A DNA stretch of 64,000 nucleotides from the NCBI RefSeq assembly GCF_044466355.1, contig NZ_JBITMQ010000001.1, positions 1,054,001 through 1,118,000 of the forward strand, in the 5' to 3' direction. The stretch is from Actinophytocola sp044466355 (GTDB taxonomy: Bacteria > Actinomycetota > Actinomycetes > Mycobacteriales > Pseudonocardiaceae). The stretch's first letter is position 1, and each line of letters opens with the position of its first letter. A model generated the notes under the pieces. That model did not search any database. It was not told the origin of the DNA and saw only the letters and a list, made by a program, of their open reading frames with translations. Positions 16,870 through 26,285 of the stretch are shown here, piece after piece. Both the position numbers and the translations under genes were made by a program.

Positions 16870-19800
16870 CCGCGCACCTTCTCCCCGACCCAGCGGGCCA
16901 GCTCCTGGGGGCTCAGCGCAGCCACCGGCATCCCGGCGTCCACCAGCGCGCCCGCGATCGACGTCGAGTACCGCGCCGTGCCGGTGTCGTCCAGGCTCGC
17001 GCAGCCCATGACCGTCACGCCCGACGCCACCAGCTCCCGCACCTGCGCGAGCAGCGCCGCGACCGGGCCGCCCTCCTCGAAGTCGCTGACCAGCACGACC
17101 ATCGTGCGTTCCGGCACGGTCACCAGGGACCGGGCGTACCGCAGCGCACCCGCGATGTGCGTGCCGCCGCCGACCCGCACCTCCAGCAGCAGCGACAGCG
17201 GATCGGCCACACGGTCGGTCAGGTCGACGACCTCCGTGGAGAACGCGAGGAAGTGCGTCGACAGCGACGGCACGCCCGCGAACACCGACGCGGTCAGCGC
17301 CGACCACACCGTGGACGCCTCCATCGACCCGGACACGTCGACCACCAGCACCAGCCGCCAGTCGTTGGCGCGGCGGCCCCGGGTGCGGAACACCGGCCGC
17401 TCCGGCACCACCGCGACCCGCCCGTCCGGGCCTCGGCGGGCGGTGGCGAGGTTCGCGCGCAGTGTGCGTGGCAGGTCGAGGCGACCGCTCGGCCGCCGCG
17501 TCGGAGTGGGCAGCAACAGACCGCTCAGGGCCGGGCGGACACGCGTCGCCAGCTGTTCGGCCAGCTCCCGCACGAGCCGCGCCACCAGCGGCCGCAGCTT
17601 CGCCAGCGCGGACTCGGACAGCCCGCCCGCGAGGGACAGCACGTTGCGCAGCAGGTCGACCGACGGCCGCACCGCGCCGGGATCGAGCTCCAGCGCCGCC
17701 TCGAACCGGCCGCCCTCGACGGCCGCGGCGAGCACCTCCTCCCGCACCCGCTCGCCGAACAGCGCCACGAGTTCGTCGGACCACTCACGGACGTCGGGGA
17801 ACGGGTCGGACAGGTCCGCGCCCAGGTCGCCGCCCACCGCGCCCTCACCGCGTTCCCGGCCGTACAGCTCGTCCAACGCCGCCGCGTACCGGGCACCGCC
17901 CGTCGGCCGGTCACCACGCCTGCCCAGCACCAGCCGCCACCGCAGGCTCGGCGGCAACTCCACCGAATCGTCCACAGTGGACGTCCGAGGTGGTGGCGGG
18001 TCCACACTCGTGTCCGGAGTGGACGGTGAGAGGCCGTGGGCGCCCAGCGCCGCCAGGGCGATGCGTTCGGCCGCCAGCCATCCGGCCAGCTGTTCGGGGT
18101 CGATGGCCTTGGGGAGGTCGACGCGGCCGCCGGTGCGCTGCTCGACCACCGCCAGCACCCGTGCCCGCGCGCCGGGCCCGATCGACGTGCACGCGCCACG
18201 CAGCGCGGGCAGCCGGTCAAGGAAGTCCTTGTCGGACAGGGCTTCCACGCGGTCCAGCAGCGGGTCGAGCGCCTCGGGCGCCTCCAGCAACGGGCTCGCG
18301 GCGGCGAGCACCCCGGTGAGGCCGTCGCGCAGCACGGTCCGCCGTTCGGGGCTGGTGGCGTTGTCCAGCCACGACGCCATCCGCTCACCCAGCTCGCCCG
18401 CCGTCGAGAGGCCGAGAAGCACTCGCACCGCACCGGCGGCCCCCGCGATCAGCGGTGTGCCGTCGTCGGCGAGCGCACGCAGGGCGGCCGCGAGCCGCAG
18501 GCCCGTGCCGTGGGCGTCGTGCCGCAGTCCCAGCTCCACCAGCGCCCGCGCGTCGGCCGGGTCGGTGGCGCCGGCGAGGCCCGCGACCTGCGCCACCGCC
18601 GCGGTCTCCAGCTCGCGGGAGAGCAGCGGGTGCGTGTCGAGCACGTCCGCCGGGACGCCGGGCAGGTGACCGGCGCGGAGCCGGTCGACCAGGTCCAGCG
18701 CGGTGAGCAGTTCGTCGAGGGTGCCCGCGCCGGGCAGCACGGTCGCCGCGTCGCCCAGCAGGTCGCCGACCAGCTCGGGCAGCCCGCATTCGGCCGCGTC
18801 GGCGAGGTCGGCGAGCACGGCGGCGGGTGTGTGGCCGTCGCCCTGTTCGCGACCCGCCCGGCGGGACCGCAGCTTGCCGAGCGCGGCCAGCTCCACCGTC
18901 GGGCCCCACATCCCGGCGACCGGCAGCGTCGCGGCGGTCGCCGGGGTCCACGTGACCGTCCACCGGGTGGTCAGCGCGTCCGCACCGCCGACGCCGGTGG
19001 TCGCGGTCGGTTCGCCGTAGGGCACGCCGAGCACGGTCAGCCTGCGCAGGGTCAGTTCGCGGCGGGCGTCCAGCGGGGAGCGCAGCGGGTCGAGCCGGAG
19101 CGTGATCGGTTCGCGTCCGCCGGGGCCGGGCAGCCGCAGCTCGTCGAGAAGCGCCTCGACGGCGGGCGTGAGACCGGAACGCGGCGTGCCGGGCGCGAGC
19201 ACACCCGCGCGGTGACCGACCAGCACGTCACCCGCCGCACGGGCCACGACCCGGCCACGGCCCCACGGTTCCGCGTGCGTGAGCACCGTCTGCACGGCCT
19301 CGACGACCTCGCCGCGACCGGGTGCGGGCAGCCCGCGCAGGCGAGCGAGATCGACGGCCAGCCGCAGCGCCTCCCGCGCCTCGCCGGGACCGGCCGGGTG
19401 CCCCAGCTCGCGGATCCGCGCGCAGATCCGCACGATCACCGTCGCCGCCGCCTCCTCGACCGCGGCCGGGTCACCACCCGCCGCGAGCACGGCCTGCTGC
19501 CACTCGGGGTCGCGAATCCCGGCCGGGTACCCGGATCGCTCGTCCAGCAGCTCGAACCCGTACGGCACCAACGAGGTCACGACCTCCCCTGGCACGTCGG
19601 GGAGGTCCGGGAACTCGACGTCCGGTCCGCCGAGCAGCGCGGCCGCGTGGAACGAGCCCACGACCGCCGCGCACCGCCTGCCCTCCTGCGCCGCGACCGC
19701 GCGCCGCATCCACGCCTCGCGGCGCAGGTCGTACGGGTCGACACCCGCGACAGCGGCATCCGTGCGCATGGCCCAGCCGACCATCAACGCCGTGCGCCGC

Positions 19801-20267
19801 ACCGACTCCGGGTCCTGCCCGGGCGCGGGTGCCTCGACGAGCCGGTCCCACAGGTCCTCGTCGTCGCGGCCGGTGATGGTGCGCCGCAACGCGTCCGTGA
19901 GCGGGGACGCGCCGCCCGCTGCCCCTCGGTACCCGTCGCGGTGCGCGAGCGGCAGATCGCAGGGCCGCACGGGCACGCCCGCGCGGTGCGCCCACCGGAC
20001 CGCGGCCAGCTCGGGGGAGAAGTCGGCGAACGGGTAGAACGCCAACCCCGACCCGTCGCGGTGCGCGCCGGACAGGGCGACCGGCGCGGTGAGCGCCGGA
20101 TCACCCAGGTGCGGCAACCATTCCCCGAGTTCCTCGGGCAACTCGACCAGCACCACGTCGGGCGCGGCCGCCTCCAGCAACGCGGGCACCACGGCCGCGA
20201 GCGCGGGAGAGTGGTGCCGCACGCCGATGAGGTACGGCTCGCGGTGGGCCGCGAGCCGTTCGACCAT
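16866..20267 (-). CDS. DUF5682 - VWA (CoxE-like) fusion protein (YehM+YehP-like)
   Basis: 1133 residues. The N-terminus (LIGVRHHSPALAAVV, VVLVELPEEL) is typical of DUF5682. A long helical middle follows, and the last ~170 residues form a von Willebrand A domain with a complete MIDAS metal site: DVSGSM near 976, the GGGTH threonine, and SDFEE. VWA domains of this kind are partners of MoxR AAA ATPases, and the MoxR gene is immediately upstream (7 bases). In E. coli the DUF5682 (YehM) and VWA (YehP) proteins are separate; here they are one chain, which argues that they work together. ATG 20267 is the first start after the MoxR stop. No signal peptide, so the complex is cytoplasmic. Confidence 0.85.
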   Translation of the reverse strand: MVERLAAHREPYLIGVRHHSPALAAVVPALLEAAAPDVVLVELPEELGEWLPHLGDPALTAPVALSGAHRDGSGLAFYPFADFSPELAAVRWAHRAGVPVRPCDLPLAHRDGYRGAAGGASPLTDALRRTITGRDDEDLWDRLVEAPAPGQDPESVRRTALMVGWAMRTDAAVAGVDPYDLRREAWMRRAVAAQEGRRCAAVVGSFHAAALLGGPDVEFPDLPDVPGEVVTSLVPYGFELLDERSGYPAGIRDPEWQQAVLAAGGDPAAVEEAAATVIVRICARIRELGHPAGPGEAREALRLAVDLARLRGLPAPGRGEVVEAVQTVLTHAEPWGRGRVVARAAGDVLVGHRAGVLAPGTPRSGLTPAVEALLDELRLPGPGGREPITLRLDPLRSPLDARRELTLRRLTVLGVPYGEPTATTGVGGADALTTRWTVTWTPATAATLPVAGMWGPTVELAALGKLRSRRAGREQGDGHTPAAVLADLADAAECGLPELVGDLLGDAATVLPGAGTLDELLTALDLVDRLRAGHLPGVPADVLDTHPLLSRELETAAVAQVAGLAGATDPADARALVELGLRHDAHGTGLRLAAALRALADDGTPLIAGAAGAVRVLLGLSTAGELGERMASWLDNATSPERRTVLRDGLTGVLAAASPLLEAPEALDPLLDRVEALSDKDFLDRLPALRGACTSIGPGARARVLAVVEQRTGGRVDLPKAIDPEQLAGWLAAERIALAALGAHGLSPSTPDTSVDPPPPRTSTVDDSVELPPSLRWRLVLGRRGDRPTGGARYAAALDELYGRERGEGAVGGDLGADLSDPFPDVREWSDELVALFGERVREEVLAAAVEGGRFEAALELDPGAVRPSVDLLRNVLSLAGGLSESALAKLRPLVARLVRELAEQLATRVRPALSGLLLPTPTRRPSGRLDLPRTLRANLATARRGPDGRVAVVPERPVFRTRGRRANDWRLVLVVDVSGSMEASTVWSALTASVFAGVPSLSTHFLAFSTEVVDLTDRVADPLSLLLEVRVGGGTHIAGALRYARSLVTVPERTMVVLVSDFEEGGPVAALLAQVRELVASGVTVMGCASLDDTGTARYSTSIAGALVDAGMPVAALSPQELARWVGEKVRG

Positions 20268-20274
20268 CGTCAGG

Positions 20275-21444
20275 TCAGCTGTCGAGGACGTCACGGAGCT
20301 CCCACAGCCGTCGCCACGTCCGCGCGCCGCCCTCGGCCCGCCGCCGCACCGCACCGTCCCAGTAACCCAGCAGCCGGGCCGCGTCGCTCGGGTCGTCCTT
20401 GCGGACCACGCCGAGCAGGTGCCCCGGCAGCAGCGACAGCGGGTCGCGGTCGCCGGGGAAGTACGCGTCGGCCAGGCCGAGCGACGTCGCCACCGACACC
20501 GCCTCGGCCGTGCTCATCACCGTCGACGGCCGCTCCACCGACCAGCCCTCCACCGAGACCCCGGCACGCAGGTCCCGGAACGCCGTCACCAGCGCCTCCA
20601 GCACCACGTCGTCGAGCGCGAACGGCGCGTCGACCCGTTCGAGCGCGGCGGTGGCCTGCCTGCGCACCAACGCGATCTCCTGTGCCAGGTCACCGATCGG
20701 GCCGACGGCCTCGAAGTTGAACCGGCGCTTGAGCGCCGCCGACATCTCCGACACGCCGCGGTCCCGCAGGTTCGCCGTGGCGATCACGGTGAACCCGGGC
20801 GCGGCGTGCACGGTGGCACCGTCAGTGCCGGACAGCTCGGGCACCGCGAGCCGCCGGTCGGACAGGATCGACACCAGCGCGTCCTGCACCTCGGGCAGGC
20901 AGCGGGTGACTTCCTCGACCCGTACCACGCCGCCGGTGCGCATGGCCGCCATCACCGGCGACGGCACGAGCGCCCGGGGGCTCGGCCCCTCGGCGAGCAG
21001 CAGCGCGTAGTTCCAGCCGTAGCGCAGCTGGTCCTCCGTGGTGCCCGCGGTGCCCTGCACGACGAGCTGGCTGTTGCCCGCCACCGCCGCGGCCAGCAGC
21101 TCGGACAGCATCGACTTGGCCGTGCCGGGTTCGCCGACGAGCAGCAGCCCGCGCTCACCGGCGAGCGTGACCACGGCCCGCTCCACGAGCGCGCGCTCGC
21201 CGACGAACTTCGGGCTGATCGCCAGCCGGGCGGGCACCCCGGGTGCCTGCACCCCCTTGGGCAACGCCAGGGTGTCGCCGCCGCTGCCGGAGATGAACGT
21301 GACCACCGCGCGTGGGGTGAGCCGCCAGCCCGGCGGCCTGCGGCCGTCGTCGTACGCGGCGAGGAACGCCAGCTCCTCGGCGAAGGCGTCCTCGGCGGGC
21401 TCGACCTGCCGGGGTGGGGCTTCCGCGGGCTGTGTCGTCGTCAT
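20275..21444 (-). CDS. MoxR-type AAA+ ATPase (YehL-like)
   Basis: 389 residues. Walker A GEPGTAKS is at 104-111. The Walker B position reads VVRVEE (173-178), so the usual Asp is replaced by Glu. Sensor-1 asparagine is in IATANLRD (N225) and the arginine finger region is LKRRFNFE. MoxR ATPases act as chaperones that remodel or metallate a partner, usually with a VWA protein, which is encoded next. The start overlaps the stop of the upstream gene (ATGA). Whether the Asp-to-Glu change lowers ATP turnover cannot be told here; it may be a feature of this subfamily. Confidence 0.85.
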   Translation of the reverse strand: MTTTQPAEAPPRQVEPAEDAFAEELAFLAAYDDGRRPPGWRLTPRAVVTFISGSGGDTLALPKGVQAPGVPARLAISPKFVGERALVERAVVTLAGERGLLLVGEPGTAKSMLSELLAAAVAGNSQLVVQGTAGTTEDQLRYGWNYALLLAEGPSPRALVPSPVMAAMRTGGVVRVEEVTRCLPEVQDALVSILSDRRLAVPELSGTDGATVHAAPGFTVIATANLRDRGVSEMSAALKRRFNFEAVGPIGDLAQEIALVRRQATAALERVDAPFALDDVVLEALVTAFRDLRAGVSVEGWSVERPSTVMSTAEAVSVATSLGLADAYFPGDRDPLSLLPGHLLGVVRKDDPSDAARLLGYWDGAVRRRAEGGARTWRRLWELRDVLDS

Positions 21445-24400
21445 CGGCGGCCTCCGGTCCGCAGCTCCTCGTACGCGGGCGTGTCACCGTCGACAACCCG
21501 TTGCCAGGCACGGGCGAACAGGTCGGCCACCGGTTCCCTCGGCACCACCACACCCGCCGGCGTGCCGGTGAACCCGAACATCGGCGCCTTCCACGACTCC
21601 AGCGGCAGGTGCGGCCGGTTCAGCGCGAGCCAGCCGCCGGGCAGGAACAGCGACCGGCCTGCCCTGGCGCGCTTGGCCGTCAGCACGAGGTCGGTCGCGG
21701 CGAGCGCGGCCCTGGCCGCCTTGAGACGGGCCGGTTTCCAGCCCGTCCACCGCGCGGTGTTGGCGTCGGTCGGGTCGGGCAGCGCGAGCAGCTGCAGGTA
21801 CAGGACGGCGGCGTCCTCGTCGAGATCGAGCGTGCCCGCGACCTGCGCCACCACGTCCGGCGCGGTCACGGCCGGGTCCTGCGGGGCGGCCGCGGGGTCG
21901 GTGCCCTCCGGTGCGGTCGCGGCACACGCGGCCGCGACCCGGTCGTCGGCGAGGGTGTCGAGCGCGTCGGGCAGCCACTGGTCGCCCGTGATCTCCGCGA
22001 TCGCGGCGAGCAGCGGCCGGTCCTCCCGTCCGACGAGCCCCGGCCGGACCACCACTCCGCAGTACCCGTGGTGGCTGCCGATCAGGTGCAGCCACGGGCG
22101 GTGGTCGACCCTCGTGCCCTCGGGTGGCACGTCGACGCCGAGGAGGCGGTGGATCGGCTCGGGCGGGTTCCACCTGCCGAGGTCGACCGCGAAGCCGGGG
22201 GACGCCACCCGCTGCCGTGCCAGGTTGAGCGCCTCCGGCAGCCGGGCCCGTAGTGGCGACCCGACGGGCAGCCGCTGCGCCAGCCACAGCAGGGCGCCCG
22301 GCAGCTCCCGCAGGGTGCTCGCGGTGAGGGCGTGCTCGTTGCGGGCGGTGAGCGCGGTCTCGACGAACCGCATGTCCGGTTCCTCGGTGAGCCACGTCGT
22401 GGTGTCCGGGTTGAGCAGGCTGGTGACGAACCCGGTCGCGTTGGCCAGCGGCAGTTGCTTGGCCGCGTCCACCAGCACGTCGTCCGGCACGGGCTGCCGC
22501 ACCCCGTGCGCCGCGGTCCACACGTCGGCGACCGACGACACGTCCGGGCCGGCGGTCCACAGGTCCGCCGAGTCCGCCGGCAGGGCGGCGGCGAGCAGCG
22601 CGTGGCGGTACTCGTCGCTCAGCACCCGCAGGCGTTGCTTGGCCGCCTTGGCCTCGGCGGCTGACAGGCCGAGCAGCTTCCGTTGCGCGGCCTCCAGGTA
22701 GTTCGCACCCCACTCGTCCACGCCGGGCATGCCCGCCAGCAGCACGGTGGCCTCCGCCGCACCGAGCCCGGTCCGCTCGACCAGCGCGGGCACCGCGGCG
22801 GGTTGCCACGGCACCGGTCCACGCTCGGCCAGGACGTCCAGGAACCGGACGATCCGGTCCCGGCCGAACGGCTGCGCCACCTCGGTGGAGTCGGTCAGCC
22901 GCCAGTCGCGCGGCAACGTGAACCTGCCCGCGGTGGCGGTGTACTGGAGACCCGTGCACAGCTCCCCGTCGCCCTGGTGCCAGCTCTTGTGGGTCAGTGC
23001 GACGAAGCCGTCCGGCGCGGGCAGCACGCGATCGGTGGTCACGCCGTGGTCGTCCGGGACGACCACGGAGACGATCCGCCAGTGCCCGTCGTCGTCGGCG
23101 AGGCCGCTGTCGGCGAACGCGCGCAACGCGAAGACGAGTGCGTCCCGGTGGTCGTCCGGGGTGAGCGGGGACGCGGCGCGGTGTGCCAGCGACGCCAGGT
23201 ACGGCAGCACCGTGTACCACCGGTTGCCGCTCGCCGGCAGCGCCTGCTCCTGCGCGGGCACCCGTGTGGCGGCTTCGGCGAGCGCGCCGAGCAGCGCGGG
23301 CAACACGCTCGCCGGGGAGGTGCCGCTCCCGTGGTGATAGCGCCTGGGGCCGTCGAACCAGTTCAGCGCGGTGCCCAGCTGGTCCTCGGTGACGACCGGT
23401 CCGGACGGCGTGAGCGCGTCGAGGTCGACCTCCCGTGCGGCCTCGGCCACCGCACCGAACACGCGGTACCCGTTCCGCAGCATGGCCGCCAGTTCCACCA
23501 CGTTGATCACGCCCGCGATCAGCGCGGGATGCGACAGCCCCGGCAGGGCGTCGGTGACCGCGGTCGCGAGCGCGTCGCGTTCGCCGCGCACGAGCGCCGC
23601 GTACCGCTCCGCCGCGTCCGGGTGCTCGCGGTCGAGCTCCTCGGTCGCGGCGGCGATCAGGGTGTCCACCGCCGCGCGGGAAACCTGCCGCAGCGCCGCC
23701 GAACCCGCCTCGTCGCGTGGCCGGAGCAGGTGCCACCAGCCGCGCGGCGCCACGAACGGCGTGCCCGCCGCGTAGGCGGGGTGGGCGTTCGACGCGCTGA
23801 TCTCGGCGAGCCGCCCGCCATCGCCGTCGAGCAGCAGCACCTGGTTGTAGGACTCGGCGAGCACCAGCTCCCCACCGCCAGGCAGCCTCAGCACTCCGCT
23901 CGGCATCGGCCCGTCCGCGAACCGCACGCGGCGGCCGTCCACGCCCTCGGCCAGCACACTGCCGTCGAGGTTCTTGCGCACCCGCCACCCGTGCAGCCCG
24001 TTCGCCGTGCCCAGTGGACTGTCCACTGTGGCCGCGACGGCCGGCAGCAGTGCGCACGCCGCCAGGTCCAGCGTGGCGCCGTCGGCGGCGAAGTCCTCGA
24101 CGAACGCGGGCAGGCTCGCGCGTCCCTGTTCGCCGGTGGCCGGATCCACCTCGACCCACCGCCACGCGACGCGGTCGTGGGCGAGCGTCCACACCGTCGT
24201 GCCGTCGCCGAACGCCGCGTCGCCCATCGTGACGTCGTGGTCGCCCGGCCGGATCGCGCGGTGGCCACCGAAGCGGGCACCGTCCGCCAGCGCGATCGAG
24301 GGCCGGCCCACGTCGCGGTGGTAGCGCGGACGGGACTCGCCCGCCGTGGTGAACACCGTGCTCGGTGCGTCGCTCCAGTACGCCAGCTCGCCGTCGGGAC

Positions 24401-26285
24401 CGTGCCAGCGCACCAGCAGCAGCCCGTCGAACCACGACACGTTCGGCAGGAACGACCAGTTGTGCCGGGCGTTCGCGGGGATGCGGGAGACGTGCTCGGC
24501 GAGCACGCCGTCCGGGCCGACGACCACGAAGTTCTCGCCGCGGCCCAGCACGAGCGCGGGCCAGCCCTCACCGCACACCACGACCGGCTCGTCCTTCTTG
24601 CCACCCACCCGCAGACCCGCCACCGCGTCCTCCAGCGCGGGCCAGCCCAACTCGTCGAGCAGGCCCGTGCGCAACGTGGTGTGCAGCGCGGCGGCCACGT
24701 CGGTGGCCGCGATCGCGTCAGCGGCGTCGGGCACGTCGGCGAACGCCTCACCGAGCGCGGCGACCGCCAGCTCCCGCAGCCGGTCGGTCAGCCCCGGCAG
24801 ACCGGCAGGCCGCGCCTGCCCGGCACGGGCCGTGAGCCAGCGTGCCAGCGCGGTCCGCAGACCCGGCACGGCCAGGGCGCCGACGAGCGCGTCCCGGTCG
24901 GCGGTCCCGTCCCGGGCGCCGGAGCGGAGGTGGTTGACGAGGCCCTCGCCGAGCGCCTCCGCGTACTGGTCGGTGCCGCCGAGCGCGTCGAGGTCGCGTC
25001 GGCCCGGCTCCTCGTCGGCGAGCCAGGTGTCGACCTCGAACCGCAGGGTGCCGCGGTCACCGCCGACCAGGACGCCGTGTGTCAGCAGGAGGTCGATCAG
25101 GTCCAGCTCGTTCTGCCGCCAGCCGCGCAGCACCAGCACCGGTTCACCGTCTGCGGCCAGCCTCTCCGCCATGGCCTCGGCCAGCTCCAGCAGCCGCTGC
25201 GACCGGGCCGTGGTGCGCCAGCCCGACATGCGGACCCGGCACACCGACGACAGCCACGCGGCGGGCGAGACCGCGCCGGGTTCGCCGGTCGCCGGTTCGG
25301 TGAGCGCCCGCGTGGCGCCCGACGCGGTGAGGATGTCCAGCCACGTGTCCAGTGCCGCCTCCGACGACGGCACGAAGCGCAGCACCTGGTCGCGCACGGC
25401 GTCGTCGCGCTCGGCGAGGCGGACCAGCGCGTCCCGGTAGGACTTCCAGAACGCGGCGTTCGCGCCGTCGATCGCGGACGTGTCCAGCACCGCGCGCAGC
25501 AGCCGCTCGTCCTCGGCGGCCAGGTCGCGTTTCGCGGCGCGCGCCAGCCTGCGCAGGTCCTCCGGCATACCCGTGTACGGTGCCAGCCCGCCGCGGGTCC
25601 GCTCGACGCACAGTGTCAGGAACAGCTCGTACGCATCGGCCGGGTCGTGCCTGCGCGCGAGCCCCTTCGCGTGCGCGGACAGGGCCTTCGCGGTCAGCGC
25701 GCCCGCGAAGGCGAACTCCAGGAACACCTCGCGAATGCGTCCCGGGTCGACGGTGAGGTCGTGCACCTCCTCGGCCTCGCGCGCCTTGCCGAACATGGTC
25801 GCCGCGTACGTGGTGTTGCCGTGCTCCAGGAAGATCCGGCCCGCCTGCTCGTAGAACGTGGGCAGGAAGTGCGGCGCGGACCGGCCGAGCATGTCGCCGA
25901 GCGCGGTGAACCCGTCCTTCGCCGCACCGGCCTTGGACTTCGCGGTGCGGGCCAGCCGCTCGACGTCCTTGACGAGGTTCAGCGCGTGGTGGCCGTTGGC
26001 CGGGTCGTGCACCAGCGCCCACGCGGGGAACCCGAGCGCGCTGCGCTTGCCGGTGCCGACCTCGGCGGTGGCGGACGGCGCGGCGAAGCCCAGGTACTCG
26101 CACGTGAGGTCCTCGGCGACGCCGAGCACGGCGGGCACCAGCCGGACCACGACGCGGTCGTCGAGCGCGGGATGCGTGTAGTGCCGGGCCGTGATGGTGT
26201 CGCGGTCGAGTTGGGCACCGCCGGGTTCGACGTCACCCGGCAGCACGGCGCCCGCCGCGATCAGCGCGGCTGTGTTCTCGTTCAT
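21441..26285 (-). CDS. 1614-residue protein of unknown family in the MoxR-VWA operon
   Basis: The protein has 1614 residues, no signal peptide and no membrane segments. The N-terminal third (to about 500) is mostly helical and resembles TPR/HEAT-like scaffolds (FYEQAGRIFLEHGNTTYAATMFGKAREAE is TPR-like). A middle region (about 590-840) is rich in short strands with repeated W/G motifs (EGWPALVLGRGENFVVV, NVSWFDGLLLVRWHG, GWRVRKNLDGSVL), suggesting a beta-propeller. The C-terminal half is helical and ends in FARAWQRV. I recognise no named family. It sits between DUF4132 and MoxR with overlapping starts and stops (TGATG, ATGA), so it is made in step with them and may be the scaffold or client of the MoxR-VWA pair. 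ATG 26285 is fixed by that coupling. Confidence 0.75.
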   Translation of the reverse strand: MNENTAALIAAGAVLPGDVEPGGAQLDRDTITARHYTHPALDDRVVVRLVPAVLGVAEDLTCEYLGFAAPSATAEVGTGKRSALGFPAWALVHDPANGHHALNLVKDVERLARTAKSKAGAAKDGFTALGDMLGRSAPHFLPTFYEQAGRIFLEHGNTTYAATMFGKAREAEEVHDLTVDPGRIREVFLEFAFAGALTAKALSAHAKGLARRHDPADAYELFLTLCVERTRGGLAPYTGMPEDLRRLARAAKRDLAAEDERLLRAVLDTSAIDGANAAFWKSYRDALVRLAERDDAVRDQVLRFVPSSEAALDTWLDILTASGATRALTEPATGEPGAVSPAAWLSSVCRVRMSGWRTTARSQRLLELAEAMAERLAADGEPVLVLRGWRQNELDLIDLLLTHGVLVGGDRGTLRFEVDTWLADEEPGRRDLDALGGTDQYAEALGEGLVNHLRSGARDGTADRDALVGALAVPGLRTALARWLTARAGQARPAGLPGLTDRLRELAVAALGEAFADVPDAADAIAATDVAAALHTTLRTGLLDELGWPALEDAVAGLRVGGKKDEPVVVCGEGWPALVLGRGENFVVVGPDGVLAEHVSRIPANARHNWSFLPNVSWFDGLLLVRWHGPDGELAYWSDAPSTVFTTAGESRPRYHRDVGRPSIALADGARFGGHRAIRPGDHDVTMGDAAFGDGTTVWTLAHDRVAWRWVEVDPATGEQGRASLPAFVEDFAADGATLDLAACALLPAVAATVDSPLGTANGLHGWRVRKNLDGSVLAEGVDGRRVRFADGPMPSGVLRLPGGGELVLAESYNQVLLLDGDGGRLAEISASNAHPAYAAGTPFVAPRGWWHLLRPRDEAGSAALRQVSRAAVDTLIAAATEELDREHPDAAERYAALVRGERDALATAVTDALPGLSHPALIAGVINVVELAAMLRNGYRVFGAVAEAAREVDLDALTPSGPVVTEDQLGTALNWFDGPRRYHHGSGTSPASVLPALLGALAEAATRVPAQEQALPASGNRWYTVLPYLASLAHRAASPLTPDDHRDALVFALRAFADSGLADDDGHWRIVSVVVPDDHGVTTDRVLPAPDGFVALTHKSWHQGDGELCTGLQYTATAGRFTLPRDWRLTDSTEVAQPFGRDRIVRFLDVLAERGPVPWQPAAVPALVERTGLGAAEATVLLAGMPGVDEWGANYLEAAQRKLLGLSAAEAKAAKQRLRVLSDEYRHALLAAALPADSADLWTAGPDVSSVADVWTAAHGVRQPVPDDVLVDAAKQLPLANATGFVTSLLNPDTTTWLTEEPDMRFVETALTARNEHALTASTLRELPGALLWLAQRLPVGSPLRARLPEALNLARQRVASPGFAVDLGRWNPPEPIHRLLGVDVPPEGTRVDHRPWLHLIGSHHGYCGVVVRPGLVGREDRPLLAAIAEITGDQWLPDALDTLADDRVAAACAATAPEGTDPAAAPQDPAVTAPDVVAQVAGTLDLDEDAAVLYLQLLALPDPTDANTARWTGWKPARLKAARAALAATDLVLTAKRARAGRSLFLPGGWLALNRPHLPLESWKAPMFGFTGTPAGVVVPREPVADLFARAWQRVVDGDTPAYEELRTGGRR

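Noticed and set aside
14959..18669. 1236-residue open frame on the plus strand opposite the SWIM and VWA genes
   Set aside because: It is arginine/serine/glycine-rich with no motifs and lies antisense to two clear genes; long spurious frames are expected at this GC content.
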